In this document: positions 36,882 to 46,098 of the stretch, one piece after another | Layout of the letters: every line of letters starts with the position of its first letter | Numbering within the stretch: position 1 is the first letter of the stretch | NCBI GenBank assembly: GCA_963822595.1 | Contig: CAWGIG010000001.1 | Location: 558,001 to 622,000 of the forward strand | DNA from: CAVRUH01 sp963822595 | Lineage (GTDB): Bacteria; Chlamydiota; Chlamydiia; Chlamydiales; Waddliaceae | Direction of reading: 5' to 3' | DNA: 64,000 nt | Notes under the pieces: generated by a model | What the model saw: the letters and a program-made list of their open reading frames with translations, nothing else | The model's database searches: none | What the model was told of the DNA's origin: nothing | Program-made: the position numbers and the translations under genes

Positions 36882-37892
36882 ATGAATGACTACACTATTT
36901 TCAAGGACAGAAGTATCTTAATTACAGGGGGAACCGGTAGTTTTGGACGTGCTTTTGCAAAAAAAATCTTAACAAATTCTGACTGCAATAAGGTCATTAT
37001 TTTGAGTCGGGATGAGTGGAAACAGTGGGAAATGAAGGGTTCGGACCCTATATTTTCGAGTCCCAAGATACGATTTTTTCTAGGAGATGTGAGGGATCAA
37101 TCGCGATTGATGAGGGCTTTTCAGGATGTTGACATGGTCATTCATGCTGCAGCACTGAAGCAAGTCCCCGTGGCAGAGTACAATCCTACCGAGTTTGTGA
37201 ATACGAACGTGATGGGGGCCATGAATATCATCAATGCCGCCATTGATTGTAAAGTCAAGACGGTTATAGCTTTATCGACGGATAAGGCCGTTAATCCCAT
37301 AAATCTTTATGGGGCGACGAAATTATGTTCGGATAAGCTCTTTGTGGCCGGAAATTCTTATGTTGGGAACCGTGGCTACCCCCTATTTTCGGTTGTTCGC
37401 TATGGGAATGTATTGGCGAGTCGGGGCAGTATTATCCCTTTGTGGAAAAAGTTAATCAGTGATGGAGTGAAAGAACTGCCCATTACTGACCCTAGAATGA
37501 CCCGTTTTTGGATTACTTTGGATCAGGCCGTGGATTTCGTGATACAGAGTTTACCCCGGGCGCGCGGGGGCGAGGTATTTGTTCCGAAAATTCCTAGCAT
37601 GAAGATAGTGGATCTTGCTACGGCGATAGCCCCTAATCTTCCACACAAGATAGTGGGAATACGGGAAGGGGAAAAAGTCCATGAGATGATGATTAATGAT
37701 GAGGATGCGAGACATACACTTGAATTTGATGATCATTTTATTATTATCCCCGGAATTTATATGCAGAATCCCGAGAAGCTTCAAAAATTTCTTTCCGGAA
37801 GAAAAGGAAAACATGCACGGGAGTTCTTTAGCTATGCATCCAACACAAACGATCAATGGCTCACCGTTGACGATCTAAAAAAAATTCTCTAA
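36882..37892 (+). CDS. pseB: UDP-N-acetylglucosamine 4,6-dehydratase (PseB-like)
   Basis: The protein has 336 residues of the extended short-chain dehydrogenase family. TGGTGSFG at 15-22 binds NADP; T133, D134, K135 and Y143, K147 (STDKAVNPINLYGATK) are the catalytic residues, matching the inverting PseB/FlaA1 group rather than retaining CapD-type enzymes. It would convert UDP-GlcNAc to a 4-keto-6-deoxy sugar, the first step to pseudaminic acid. The other pse genes are not visible here. It lies divergently between parE and hemA, two genes that are adjacent in C. trachomatis, so it looks inserted. The Maf-like protein at 50582 is a possible partner. Confidence 0.88.
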   Translation: MNDYTIFKDRSILITGGTGSFGRAFAKKILTNSDCNKVIILSRDEWKQWEMKGSDPIFSSPKIRFFLGDVRDQSRLMRAFQDVDMVIHAAALKQVPVAEYNPTEFVNTNVMGAMNIINAAIDCKVKTVIALSTDKAVNPINLYGATKLCSDKLFVAGNSYVGNRGYPLFSVVRYGNVLASRGSIIPLWKKLISDGVKELPITDPRMTRFWITLDQAVDFVIQSLPRARGGEVFVPKIPSMKIVDLATAIAPNLPHKIVGIREGEKVHEMMINDEDARHTLEFDDHFIIIPGIYMQNPEKLQKFLSGRKGKHAREFFSYASNTNDQWLTVDDLKKIL

Positions 37893-37953
37893 ATATCCTT
37901 TTAAAAAATTAAGAAAATACTTATAAGATTGAACACTACAAGGAGCATATTAA

Positions 37954-38982
37954 ATGCGAGTTGGTGTCATCGGTGTCAATCACAAATTGGCTGATCTAAA
38001 GCTGCGAGAATCCTTTGCTAAGGCGTGTCAGAAAAGGTTTAGTCCAACCGGTTATGCGAATCCCGATCATCCTCTCGTCCTTTTATCTACATGTAACCGG
38101 GCAGAGGTTTATTTTTCTTCTGATATTCTTGCCGACTCTCATTGCTATTTATTAAACATTCTTAGAGAAGAGCTTCAAGACATATCGGATACATTCGATC
38201 AAAAATTGTATTCTTATTTTGGCTTAGATTGTTTTCAGCATTTGGCGCAAGTAGCCGCGGGCCTCGATAGCGCTATTGTTGCAGAAACAGAAATACAGGG
38301 TCAGGTAAAAAGCGCATATGAAGGTTCTGCTGGAGTGGTTTCTCTTCCTCAAGATCTCCATTTTCTCTTTCAGAAGGCATTAAAAATCTCTAAAGACGTC
38401 CGATCTAAATTGAGTCTGGGGCGAGGAATGCCCGACCTCGAGCACGCCGTTCTGAATACTGGACTCAATTTCTTTGGGGAACCTGAAAATGCGAAGATTT
38501 TATTTGTGGGTGCTTCGGATATCAATGAGAAGATTATAGCATTTCTTAAATACAAAAATATCAACGATATCACTGTATGTAATCGTTCTACTAGTCGATC
38601 GATGCTTTTAGCAAAGAAATTTCAGATTAAGAATTTGTGTTGGGATCAATTTTCTCACTGGAGCGGTTATGATTGGATTATATTTGGTACAAAAGCTACC
38701 GATTATCTTATTAAAAAGAAAAATCTACCCAAAATAATGCTCGGACATAAATTGATCATTGATCTTTGCGTTCCCCGGAATGTCGAACCTAAAGTTGGGG
38801 CAGATCCTAGGGTGACGTTGCTAAACATTGATCAGATCGACGGGTTATTACAGGTTCGCAAGCAAAGGATGTCCCAGTTGGTATCCGAGGCGCGGGAACT
38901 GGTGATTCATGCAGCTAGAAATCAAGTCGAATTCTTTCAAGAAAGAGATAGGAAAAGGGTGCAATTCCTGCAGTGCGCGTAG
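37954..38982 (+). CDS. hemA: Glutamyl-tRNA reductase
   Basis: The protein has 342 residues, shorter than the usual about 415 because the C-terminal dimerisation helix is reduced. C47 in LSTCNRAEVY is the nucleophile; AETEIQGQVK is the second conserved block, and KILFVGASDIN the NADPH-binding site, although the typical GxGxMG loop is altered to GASDIN. It makes glutamate-1-semialdehyde, the first step of C5 haem synthesis. AAGGAG lies upstream. The gene order beside parE/parC is chlamydial (CT662). Confidence 0.92.
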   Translation: MRVGVIGVNHKLADLKLRESFAKACQKRFSPTGYANPDHPLVLLSTCNRAEVYFSSDILADSHCYLLNILREELQDISDTFDQKLYSYFGLDCFQHLAQVAAGLDSAIVAETEIQGQVKSAYEGSAGVVSLPQDLHFLFQKALKISKDVRSKLSLGRGMPDLEHAVLNTGLNFFGEPENAKILFVGASDINEKIIAFLKYKNINDITVCNRSTSRSMLLAKKFQIKNLCWDQFSHWSGYDWIIFGTKATDYLIKKKNLPKIMLGHKLIIDLCVPRNVEPKVGADPRVTLLNIDQIDGLLQVRKQRMSQLVSEARELVIHAARNQVEFFQERDRKRVQFLQCA

Positions 38983-39160
38983 GCCTCATAGACACGAAAT
39001 AACAGGATAAGCAGGATCGCAAGCGGCAGGATAAAAAAAGGATAAGAAAAAAAGATAAGAAAAGAATTAAGAAAAAAGGATAAGAAAAAACTTTATTAAT
39101 TTTTTTCTTATCCTTTTTTTATCCTGCCGCTTGCGATCCTGCCTATCCTGTTATTTGGGA
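38982..39160. repeat. Long inverted-repeat element, copy 1
   Basis: Arms with the core aataacaggataagcagg, cgcaagcggcaggataaaa and aaggataag pair with the reverse complement after an A/T-rich centre. The element fills the convergent gap between hemA and asnS. Two further copies are at 50421 and 52513. Arm length is about 60-70 bp with few mismatches, so a very stable hairpin forms on either strand; it may terminate both genes. Confidence 0.85.
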
Positions 39161-39179
39161 CTATACAATCTATCCCCAA

Positions 39180-39222
39180 TGCCGCTTGCGATCCTGCTTA
39201 TCCTGTTATTTCGTTTCTATAC
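39180..39222. repeat. Solo right arm of the inverted-repeat element
   Basis: The right-arm core (gccgcttgcgatcctgctta followed by tcctgttattt) is repeated alone just after copy 1. It indicates partial duplication of the element. Confidence 0.75.
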
Positions 39223-39235
39223 GCACCATCCCACC

Positions 39236-40639
39236 CTAAAAGTCGGCTTTGCCCGGGTAACGAGGAAAGGCGATGGCGTCGCGGATGTTCTCCATTCCTG
39301 TGACGAACTGGACGAGCCGCTCAAAACCTACACCGTAACCGGAATGAGGCACAGAACCATATTTACGAAGCTCTAAGTACCACCAGTAATCAGCCGGATT
39401 CAGCCCTAGAATCTTCATGCGCGCTTCAATCTTGTCTAGACGCTCTTCCCTTTGGCTACCACCCACGATCTCTCCGATGTTTGGAAGAAGGATATCCATG
39501 GCGGCAACCGTTTTTCCGTCCTCATTTTCACGCATGTAGAAGGATTTTACCTCTTTAGGATAGTCAGTCACAATAATCGGTTTATTGAAATATTTTTCAA
39601 CAAGATAGCGCTCATGCTCCGTTTGGAGGTCTACCCCCCATTTAATAGGGTAGTCAAACTTTTTGGTCGCTTTCTCAAGCACGCGAACTGCATAGGTATA
39701 GGAAACCCTCTCAAATGGAGTTTCAGCTATCTTTGTCAGATCGGTGATTAGGTCCTTAGCGATGAATTTTTGAAAGAAATTTAAATCTTCCTGACAGTTG
39801 TTCAAGATGTATGAAATGACATACTTGAGGTAAGCCTCAGCGTTATCCATGTTGTCATTAATGTCAGCAAAAGCCATTTCGGGCTCAATCATCCAGAATT
39901 CTGCAAGGTGCCTGGAGGTGTTGGAATTTTCGGCACGGAAAGTCGGACCGAAGGTATAGATATCGGAAAGGGCTGAAGCAAAAATCTCCCCGTTAAGCTG
40001 ACCGGAGACCGTTAGATATGCAGGACGACCAAAGAAATCCTTTGTATAATCTACTTTTCCTTCGGGAGTTTTAGGAAGTTTTTCCAAGTCTAGGGTCGTT
40101 ACTTTAAACATTTCACCGGCGCCTTCGCAGTCAGAGGCAGTGATGATTGGCGTTTGGACGTAGAGGAATCCCCTTTCATTAAAGAACTTATGCGTGGCGA
40201 ATGCTAGGGCATTCCTTACACGTGCTACTGCCCCTAGGGTATTCGTTCGAGGACGTAGGTGGGCAATCGTACGCAAAAATTCAAAAGTATGTTGTTTCTT
40301 TTGCAAAGGATAGGTTTCGGGGTCGCATACACCGAGGACTTTAATATCCGTGGCTTGCATTTCGAAGTCTTGTTTTTCACCCGGGCTTTCAACAATTTTA
40401 CCGGTGATAGACACTGACACCCCTGTAGAAATGGTAGTAGCGAGATTGTTGTAATTAGGTAATTTGGCATCGGCGATCACCTGAAAATTGGCGAGTGTGG
40501 AACCGTCATTTACTTCTATAAAAGCAAAATTCTTTTGGTTGCGGAATGTGCGTACCCAACCTTTAATATTGACCTCTTTACCCACGAGGGATTCAGAGCC
40601 TTGTTTTGGAAACTTCAGTAATTTAATTTTTGTGCGCAT
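39236..40639 (-). CDS. asnS: Asparaginyl-tRNA synthetase
   Basis: The protein has 467 residues from the ATG at 40639; the frame to 40648 needs TTG. The N-terminal OB fold (VNIKGWVRTFRNQKNFAFIE) and class II motifs 2 (FRAENSNTSRHLAEFWMIEP) and 3 (GYGVGFERLVQFVTG) identify AsnRS rather than AspRS. It charges tRNA-Asn directly. C. trachomatis lacks AsnRS and uses the amidotransferase route, so its presence is a family-level difference. Its start overlaps nfo. Confidence 0.95.
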   Translation of the reverse strand: MRTKIKLLKFPKQGSESLVGKEVNIKGWVRTFRNQKNFAFIEVNDGSTLANFQVIADAKLPNYNNLATTISTGVSVSITGKIVESPGEKQDFEMQATDIKVLGVCDPETYPLQKKQHTFEFLRTIAHLRPRTNTLGAVARVRNALAFATHKFFNERGFLYVQTPIITASDCEGAGEMFKVTTLDLEKLPKTPEGKVDYTKDFFGRPAYLTVSGQLNGEIFASALSDIYTFGPTFRAENSNTSRHLAEFWMIEPEMAFADINDNMDNAEAYLKYVISYILNNCQEDLNFFQKFIAKDLITDLTKIAETPFERVSYTYAVRVLEKATKKFDYPIKWGVDLQTEHERYLVEKYFNKPIIVTDYPKEVKSFYMRENEDGKTVAAMDILLPNIGEIVGGSQREERLDKIEARMKILGLNPADYWWYLELRKYGSVPHSGYGVGFERLVQFVTGMENIRDAIAFPRYPGKADF

Positions 40640-41498
40640 AGCTTGCAAACTCTCTTAACATTTTTATTTCTTTTTCCCATAGCGGTGGTCCGTCGGGAGT
40701 CTCTAGATATTTTGGAATCTCACGCGTTCGTGGATCCTGCATCAGAAATTTAAAACAATCGATCCCGATTTCCCCTTCACCCAGGGGTTTATGGCGATCG
40801 ACCCTTGTGCCTAAACCTTTGGCTGAATCATTCATGTGGAAAGCTCTTAAATATTTCAGTCCAATGAGATGATCAAACGTTTCCAGGGTTTGATTCCATC
40901 CTTTTATGTCGCGGATGTCGTAACCTGCGGCAAAAATATGGCAGGTGTCAATGCAAACCCCTACCGGAATTTTGCTATTAACTTTTTGAATGATGTACCC
41001 AATTTCTTCAAATTTCCAGCCTACGGCAGAACCTTGCCCTGCGGTCGTCTCAAGAAGGAGCGTGGTTCCGGATCCCGAGATAATTTTCTCAACTAGCAGC
41101 AAACTATCGCATATAATATCCAGACATTGCTGGGGATCTTCTTTGAGGGCAGCTCCGGGATGGAAATTGAGATAGCTGATGCCTAAGCTCACACAGCGTT
41201 GAGCTTCCTCTGCAAAGGCTTTTCTGCTTTTCTCTAATCCCTCAGGATCAGGGGATCCCAAGTTAATCAGGTAACTATCGTGGGACATGATTTCTTTTAA
41301 GCCGGTAGCTTTAAGCGTTTCGTTCCAGAGATCGATTTCTTCTTTCGAGAATTGCTTCCCTTTCCACTGCTTTTGATTACTGGTGAAAAGCTGAACAGTG
41401 GTAGCTCCGATTCTTTTTCCTTCAAGAAGAGCATTTTGCACACCTCCTGCAGCGGAAGTGTGAGCTCCAATCAGCAATTTTTCAGGTTTGATCGTCAT
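40623..41498 (-). CDS. nfo: Endonuclease IV (AP endonuclease)
   Basis: The protein has 291 residues. LLIGAHTSAAGGVQNAL is the N-terminal strand with the metal histidine, and VCIDTCHIFAAGYDI and HMNDSAKGLGTRVDRHKPLG hold further Zn ligands of this three-zinc TIM barrel. It incises abasic DNA in base-excision repair. AAGGA lies about 8 nt upstream, in a leader that is duplicated upstream of the gene at 44648. In C. trachomatis nfo (CT625) adjoins mviN (CT624). Confidence 0.96.
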   Translation of the reverse strand: MTIKPEKLLIGAHTSAAGGVQNALLEGKRIGATTVQLFTSNQKQWKGKQFSKEEIDLWNETLKATGLKEIMSHDSYLINLGSPDPEGLEKSRKAFAEEAQRCVSLGISYLNFHPGAALKEDPQQCLDIICDSLLLVEKIISGSGTTLLLETTAGQGSAVGWKFEEIGYIIQKVNSKIPVGVCIDTCHIFAAGYDIRDIKGWNQTLETFDHLIGLKYLRAFHMNDSAKGLGTRVDRHKPLGEGEIGIDCFKFLMQDPRTREIPKYLETPDGPPLWEKEIKMLREFASYAHKN

Positions 41499-41503
41499 CT
41501 TAT

Positions 41504-41586
41504 ATTCCTTTAATCATCCGTCTAGATATTCTAGCAAGAGAAGGGGAAAGAGGGAAGATAAATGTGTCGATTTCGACTCGTTAATA
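41504..41586. repeat. Direct repeat: duplicated nfo/murJ junction, left copy
   Basis: About 80 bases match 44654-44739, with roughly three quarters identity by eye. Shared blocks are taatcatccg, agatattcta and tcgactcgtt. The right copy contains the true murJ start; here the same region carries a degraded version (atgtgtcga...tcgactcgtt). The pair bounds the two genes at 41588-44648. Confidence 0.75.
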
Positions 41587-41587
41587 C

Positions 41588-43369
41588 TTATTCTTGGAAG
41601 TGAGCTTCTACCTCGGCGTCAATTTTTTTAATAAGAGCGGAAACGTTTTCTCCGGAGACGGTAATCGCCTTTTTGATATAAATCTTTGCCTCTTTCCATT
41701 TATTTAGCCTACTCTTTACTTTTGCAGCAATGACCCAACAGGAGGGAGAAACATCGTCTTTATAAGCAGCAATCATCTTTTCGCATAGAGGTTCAGCTGC
41801 ATTCCAATTTTTTAATTTGACTTTTGCAAATGCTGCATTATACCAAACTATGGCACGAACATTATCTCCATAATCAGCAATCACCTTTTCGAGCAGATTT
41901 TCAGCCTCCTTCCATTTTTTTAATTTTATTTTTACAGATGCTGCATCCTCCAAAACGGTAAGAGGAATATTGTCTTTATAAGCAGTAATCGCCCTTTCCA
42001 GCAGGATTTCAGCTTCTTTCCACTTATTTAATTTGTCTTTCAACAATGCTGTATTATTCCAAACTATAGCAGGAACATTGTCTCCATAAGCAGTAATTGC
42101 CTTTTCCCACATCATTTCTGCGGCATTCAATTTATTTAAAGTGCATTTTACGAATGCTGCATTATCCCAAGCACAGGCAGGAACATGATCTCCATAAGCA
42201 GCAATTGCTTTTTCCCACATAGTTTCGGCTTCTTCCCATTTCTTTAAACGTTTTTTTATATGTGCTGCATTTTGCCAAATCTTGGTAGGAATATTATCTC
42301 CATAAGCTGTAATAGCCTTTTCACACAGAGGATCTGCTTCATCCCATTTATTTAATTCGCATTTTACACATGCTGTAATATACCAAAGTACGGCAGGTAC
42401 ATTATCTCCATAAGCAGTAATCGCCTTTTCGCACATTGATTCAGCTTCATTCCATTTTTTTAAAATGTATTTTACGTATGCTATATCACACAGAAAATAT
42501 TCTGGAGCATCCTTTCCATACAATTTGAGAGCTTCATCATAAAATGGTTCACCGCTTTGGTGATCGGCAGATAATCTTCCCTTAAAATATAAGACAGGGG
42601 GCTCCCATATACCTTGCGAATAAAGCGGATCAACCAAAGCATTATTTACGTTTAGCAAACTTTCAAGGCCCCGATAATCTTTAAAGCGAACAATCGATTG
42701 ATTAGCCAAATTTAGCAAAAATTGATGATGTCGAATTGGATCTACTGTTTGACAGGCAAAGATGCTTGCGCAAGTTGCCTTTGCTTCTATTGCTTTTTGA
42801 AAATGTTGATAAAGAGAATTTAGCGTCTTTGGACCGTTCAATCTCACTTGATGCGAAAGAAGGATCGATTGAAGAACTAAATTTCCGCCGGCCGTTGTTG
42901 TAGATTGCAAAAAGGTTATTTTTTTTTCAAAGAGTGATTGATAAGGTGTTTCAATTTCTCCAAATGTACGGAGGTCGGAATAGACAAAAGCCCCAAAAAA
43001 AGGGAATCTTCTCATGATGTCGGCAAATCGTGTGGCGACTTGATCTGGAGTTACTTTACCCTCTATTAGTGTCTCACGTGCATCTATATAGGCATGTAGG
43101 GCTTTTCCTAAACGAAATTTCACTTTTTCAGGATACTCTTCCGTGTGGCCGAAATCCCATTCGAAATCCAATCGACTTTCGACCAATAATGCTGTCCACC
43201 TTCGTCGGGTGAGTTCGCGGTAAGAAGTGCCCACGCATTCAAGGGACCGCAAAGAGGCCTGTGAGCAATTATTCAAAATTAAATAAAAAAGATCATTGGA
43301 AATTGGTTTCTCAGCCCCTAGAAAATACGAAGGCTGTTCGCCTCTAAAAGAGCCAATTAAATTAACCAT
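41588..43369 (-). CDS. F-box-like protein with eight 36-residue TPR-like repeats
   Basis: The protein has 593 residues. An F-box-like motif lies at about residues 20-63 (ISNDLFYLILNNCSQASLRS, then LECVGTSYREL...W). A helical middle follows. Residues about 290-577 are eight tandem repeats of exactly 36 residues (consensus IVW.NAA.VK..LNKWKEAE followed by .L.EKAITAYGDNVP), longer than the 34 of TPR and 35 of PPR, each with two helices. The form suggests a substrate-binding superhelix fused to an SCF adaptor motif, a typical chlamydial-symbiont effector layout. The gene belongs to the island bounded by direct repeats. The role is inferred. Confidence 0.75.
   Translation of the reverse strand: MVNLIGSFRGEQPSYFLGAEKPISNDLFYLILNNCSQASLRSLECVGTSYRELTRRRWTALLVESRLDFEWDFGHTEEYPEKVKFRLGKALHAYIDARETLIEGKVTPDQVATRFADIMRRFPFFGAFVYSDLRTFGEIETPYQSLFEKKITFLQSTTTAGGNLVLQSILLSHQVRLNGPKTLNSLYQHFQKAIEAKATCASIFACQTVDPIRHHQFLLNLANQSIVRFKDYRGLESLLNVNNALVDPLYSQGIWEPPVLYFKGRLSADHQSGEPFYDEALKLYGKDAPEYFLCDIAYVKYILKKWNEAESMCEKAITAYGDNVPAVLWYITACVKCELNKWDEADPLCEKAITAYGDNIPTKIWQNAAHIKKRLKKWEEAETMWEKAIAAYGDHVPACAWDNAAFVKCTLNKLNAAEMMWEKAITAYGDNVPAIVWNNTALLKDKLNKWKEAEILLERAITAYKDNIPLTVLEDAASVKIKLKKWKEAENLLEKVIADYGDNVRAIVWYNAAFAKVKLKNWNAAEPLCEKMIAAYKDDVSPSCWVIAAKVKSRLNKWKEAKIYIKKAITVSGENVSALIKKIDAEVEAHFQE
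41639..42502 (-). repeat. Eight 108-bp tandem repeats
   Basis: This is the DNA counterpart of the 36-residue protein repeats, eight units of 108 bp. Several units share long stretches around the cataagcagtaat..ccttttc segment on the plus strand, consistent with repeated unit duplication. Confidence 0.8.
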
Positions 43370-43454
43370 AATAAACCTAATTTATATTATTATAAAATAT
43401 AATAACTATATTTGATAATCATTACAACAAAAAAATTTATAAAATAATCTATAA

Positions 43455-44648
43455 TTAGAGTCGACTGGTTAATCCAAAATCAACAATGTCTTCAAGTCTT
43501 CGACCTGTCTTAAAAAATGCATAAACTTTTTCGATCACAGAGATTTTGAAAAAATTTTTTGATTCGAAATAACGTTTATAATTAGTGAACTTTATATGCT
43601 CATCCAATCGATGCCTAAGGGAATTTCTGTATATTATTTCAAAACTTCTGCTAGCAACTACTCCATCGATTACTGCTGATATAAGTGCTTCTATAAAGTC
43701 CAGCATCTCCGTCAACTCTGTATTTCCTTCTTCCATACTCTTATCTCTTTGAGCAGATACAAAATCGTAAGATCTACCAATCCATAAATTCAAATCTTGC
43801 TTAAAAGATTGATATGTTATTGTTATTCCCTTTTCTGAATCAAACCACGGATTCAATATCAATAGGATAGAAAGAATCACGTGATATTGATGATCATGAA
43901 TAAATTCTTCCCCCGTAGAAAGAACACCTGAAGTCGTGCGATGGGCATGGACAAATTCTCTAACCCTGGCACTTCCGTCGATGGAAGTAAAATAAAGTTC
44001 GGGAAGATCAGGAGATTTCTCTCTTAATTTGTTCCATCGATAATGGAGAAGTTTCGCATCGGGATATTTGGTATGGACTGTGTCTCCTTTGCATGCAAAC
44101 GCATACCCCAAATAACGTAGTGTTGGAGCTGCCTTTAATAACCTTGCCTTTTCATCTGCATTCACATCCATATATGGCAACCATCTTTCCCATAGCCGCA
44201 GAATTTCCGGATCTTCACTCAAATAAGCCAGTTCAAAAGCATGATATTGAATCGCAGGACTTAGTTTTTGTATTTTTTCATCAGCCGCTCTAATTTCTTT
44301 GGATGAATCGTCATGAACTATATCCACTCTTGTGGGAAATCTTTTCATTTCTGGAAAAGTGTTAACTTCGGGCTTGATGATTGATTCATAGCAAAAACCA
44401 CCGGATTCCTCGTCGAATTGTCGACCTATGCATTCCCAAAGGGCATCCTCTGAATTCTTCTTTTGGACCTCTGGATGCGGAGCAGCAGAAACTCGAGTCC
44501 CTTCAAGCGTGCCGTTTGCCACAGCTCCGGGAATATGCGTCATAGCAACAGCTTCAATTTTGGTTTTTTTGGTATCGCTAGGCCCTTCTACAATGCTTTG
44601 TATTGATGCTCCTGCATTTATAGGAGCAAGATTATAATAGGGTTCCAT
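43455..44648 (-). CDS. Hypothetical protein, 397 aa, island gene
   Basis: The protein has 397 residues with no signal peptide. The N-terminal 60 residues are polar and Ala/Thr/Pro-rich, like a type III secretion signal region; the rest is helical, with one moderately hydrophobic stretch (YHVILSILLILNPWF). I recognise no domain. Its leader (AAAGGA and gattaaaagg) closely resembles that of nfo because both lie in the duplicated junction, so it has probably borrowed the nfo promoter. The downstream partner is the F-box/TPR-like gene. Confidence 0.65.
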   Translation of the reverse strand: MEPYYNLAPINAGASIQSIVEGPSDTKKTKIEAVAMTHIPGAVANGTLEGTRVSAAPHPEVQKKNSEDALWECIGRQFDEESGGFCYESIIKPEVNTFPEMKRFPTRVDIVHDDSSKEIRAADEKIQKLSPAIQYHAFELAYLSEDPEILRLWERWLPYMDVNADEKARLLKAAPTLRYLGYAFACKGDTVHTKYPDAKLLHYRWNKLREKSPDLPELYFTSIDGSARVREFVHAHRTTSGVLSTGEEFIHDHQYHVILSILLILNPWFDSEKGITITYQSFKQDLNLWIGRSYDFVSAQRDKSMEEGNTELTEMLDFIEALISAVIDGVVASRSFEIIYRNSLRHRLDEHIKFTNYKRYFESKNFFKISVIEKVYAFFKTGRRLEDIVDFGLTSRL

Positions 44649-44653
44649 AACTC

Positions 44654-44739
44654 ATTTCCTTTTAATCATCCGACGAGATATTCTAACTTAAAAAGGTTAA
44701 AAAGAGAAGGCAATCATGTCGGATTCGACTCGTTCTATA
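44654..44739. repeat. Direct repeat: nfo/murJ junction, right copy
   Basis: This copy carries the functional murJ start (atgtcggattcgactcgttc) and the leader of the 397-residue gene. It matches 41504-41586. See that entry. Confidence 0.75.
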
Positions 44740-46098
44740 TTCAAATCTGCCAGTCGGTTTTTTAGCGGGACGATGCTAAGTCGTATTTCGGGGATGCTTC
44801 GCGACATGAGCATGGCTTTTGCTTTTGGGACCGGAGAATCGGTGGCGGCATTTTTTGTAGCCTTTCGCTTTGCCCATCTTTTGCGTAGGTTGCTTGGGGA
44901 GGGGGCGATGCAATCGGCATTTGTTCCAAAATTCGAAGAGCTACGCCAGAAAGATCCTAAGCATGCCTGTCAATTTTTTATGAATCTCTTTGGGTTATTG
45001 ACCTTTGTTTTGCTTGGAATTATTGTTATAGGTCTGGGGTTTTTGGGCGGGATGCATTTTCTTGGGGATTTTTCAGAAGGTAATCGAGAAATTATTTCTT
45101 TAATGATGATTATGGCGCCTAGCCTTCTTTTTATTTGTTTGTATGGATTAAATTCATCTTTAATGCAATGTGAGGGCCATTATTTCATTCCGAGCGTAGC
45201 CCCGGTTGCTTTTAATCTTTCGTGGGTGATTGGAGCAGTGATTCTTTGGATATTTCCATCGGATCAACCGATGTATTGGCTCGCAGTCTTTGTCATCTTG
45301 GGAAGTGTTTTGCAGTGGATGATGACAGTACCTCAATCGATAAGCATTGTTCGAAATTTACACCCGAAGTGGGAAACGCCTACAGTATTTTCACAGGATT
45401 TGATGCAATTTGGAAAGCCCCTTTTTCTTGGGATGATCGGGGTTTGCGCAACCCAGGTGAATAATGCTTTGGATGCTGTATTTGCTAGGTATGCGCAAAG
45501 CGATGGACCCGCGTTATTGTGGTATGCCATTCGGTTGCAGCAGCTCCCGTTGGCTTTGTTTGGAATTGCCTTGTCGGGAGCTCTGCTGCCTCCCCTTTCT
45601 CGGGCTATTAAAAACAATGATTTTTCAAAATATAAATCATTTCTTGCCTTTGCGATACAACTGTCCCTTTTAATTATGGTTCCCACGTCATTGGGGCTTT
45701 ATTTTTTCGGTGACAAATTGATCGATATTATTTATAGGCATGGCAATTTTACCAGTGCTTCGACAGCAGCTACTTTGCCCTGCTTGCAGGCTTATTGTTT
45801 AGGGTTGACGCCGATGGTGTTGGTATTGATTTTGGCCCCTGCGTTTTATGCTAAGGGCCTTTATGCTCAAACAACGAAAGCGTCGGTGTTGGCAATGGGC
45901 CTGAATATTGCTTTGAGCAGCTTTTTTGTCTTTGGTATGGGATGGGGTGCAGCGAGTGTCGCTCTAGCGACCAGCATCAGCGCCTGGGCAAATGTCGTTT
46001 ATCTAGCCATTTCATTAAGGATGGTTTTAACTAAAAAAGGAGAAACATATGTCTACACAAACAGTAACAATGACTGTAACCGGATCACCGGGGAGTGA
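44716..46098 (+). CDS. murJ: Lipid II flippase MurJ (MviN)
   Basis: The protein has 460 residues and about 12-13 transmembrane helices. N-terminal SRISGMLRDMSMAFAFG and RRLLGEGAMQSAFVPKFEEL are MviN signatures. It moves lipid II across the inner membrane for peptidoglycan synthesis. It is shorter than the usual about 510-535 at its C-terminus. The end overlaps the start of a 57-residue gene by 50 nt. GAAGG lies upstream. mviN beside nfo and rpsD is chlamydial order. Confidence 0.93.
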   Translation: MSDSTRSIFKSASRFFSGTMLSRISGMLRDMSMAFAFGTGESVAAFFVAFRFAHLLRRLLGEGAMQSAFVPKFEELRQKDPKHACQFFMNLFGLLTFVLLGIIVIGLGFLGGMHFLGDFSEGNREIISLMMIMAPSLLFICLYGLNSSLMQCEGHYFIPSVAPVAFNLSWVIGAVILWIFPSDQPMYWLAVFVILGSVLQWMMTVPQSISIVRNLHPKWETPTVFSQDLMQFGKPLFLGMIGVCATQVNNALDAVFARYAQSDGPALLWYAIRLQQLPLALFGIALSGALLPPLSRAIKNNDFSKYKSFLAFAIQLSLLIMVPTSLGLYFFGDKLIDIIYRHGNFTSASTAATLPCLQAYCLGLTPMVLVLILAPAFYAKGLYAQTTKASVLAMGLNIALSSFFVFGMGWGAASVALATSISAWANVVYLAISLRMVLTKKGETYVYTNSNNDCNRITGE

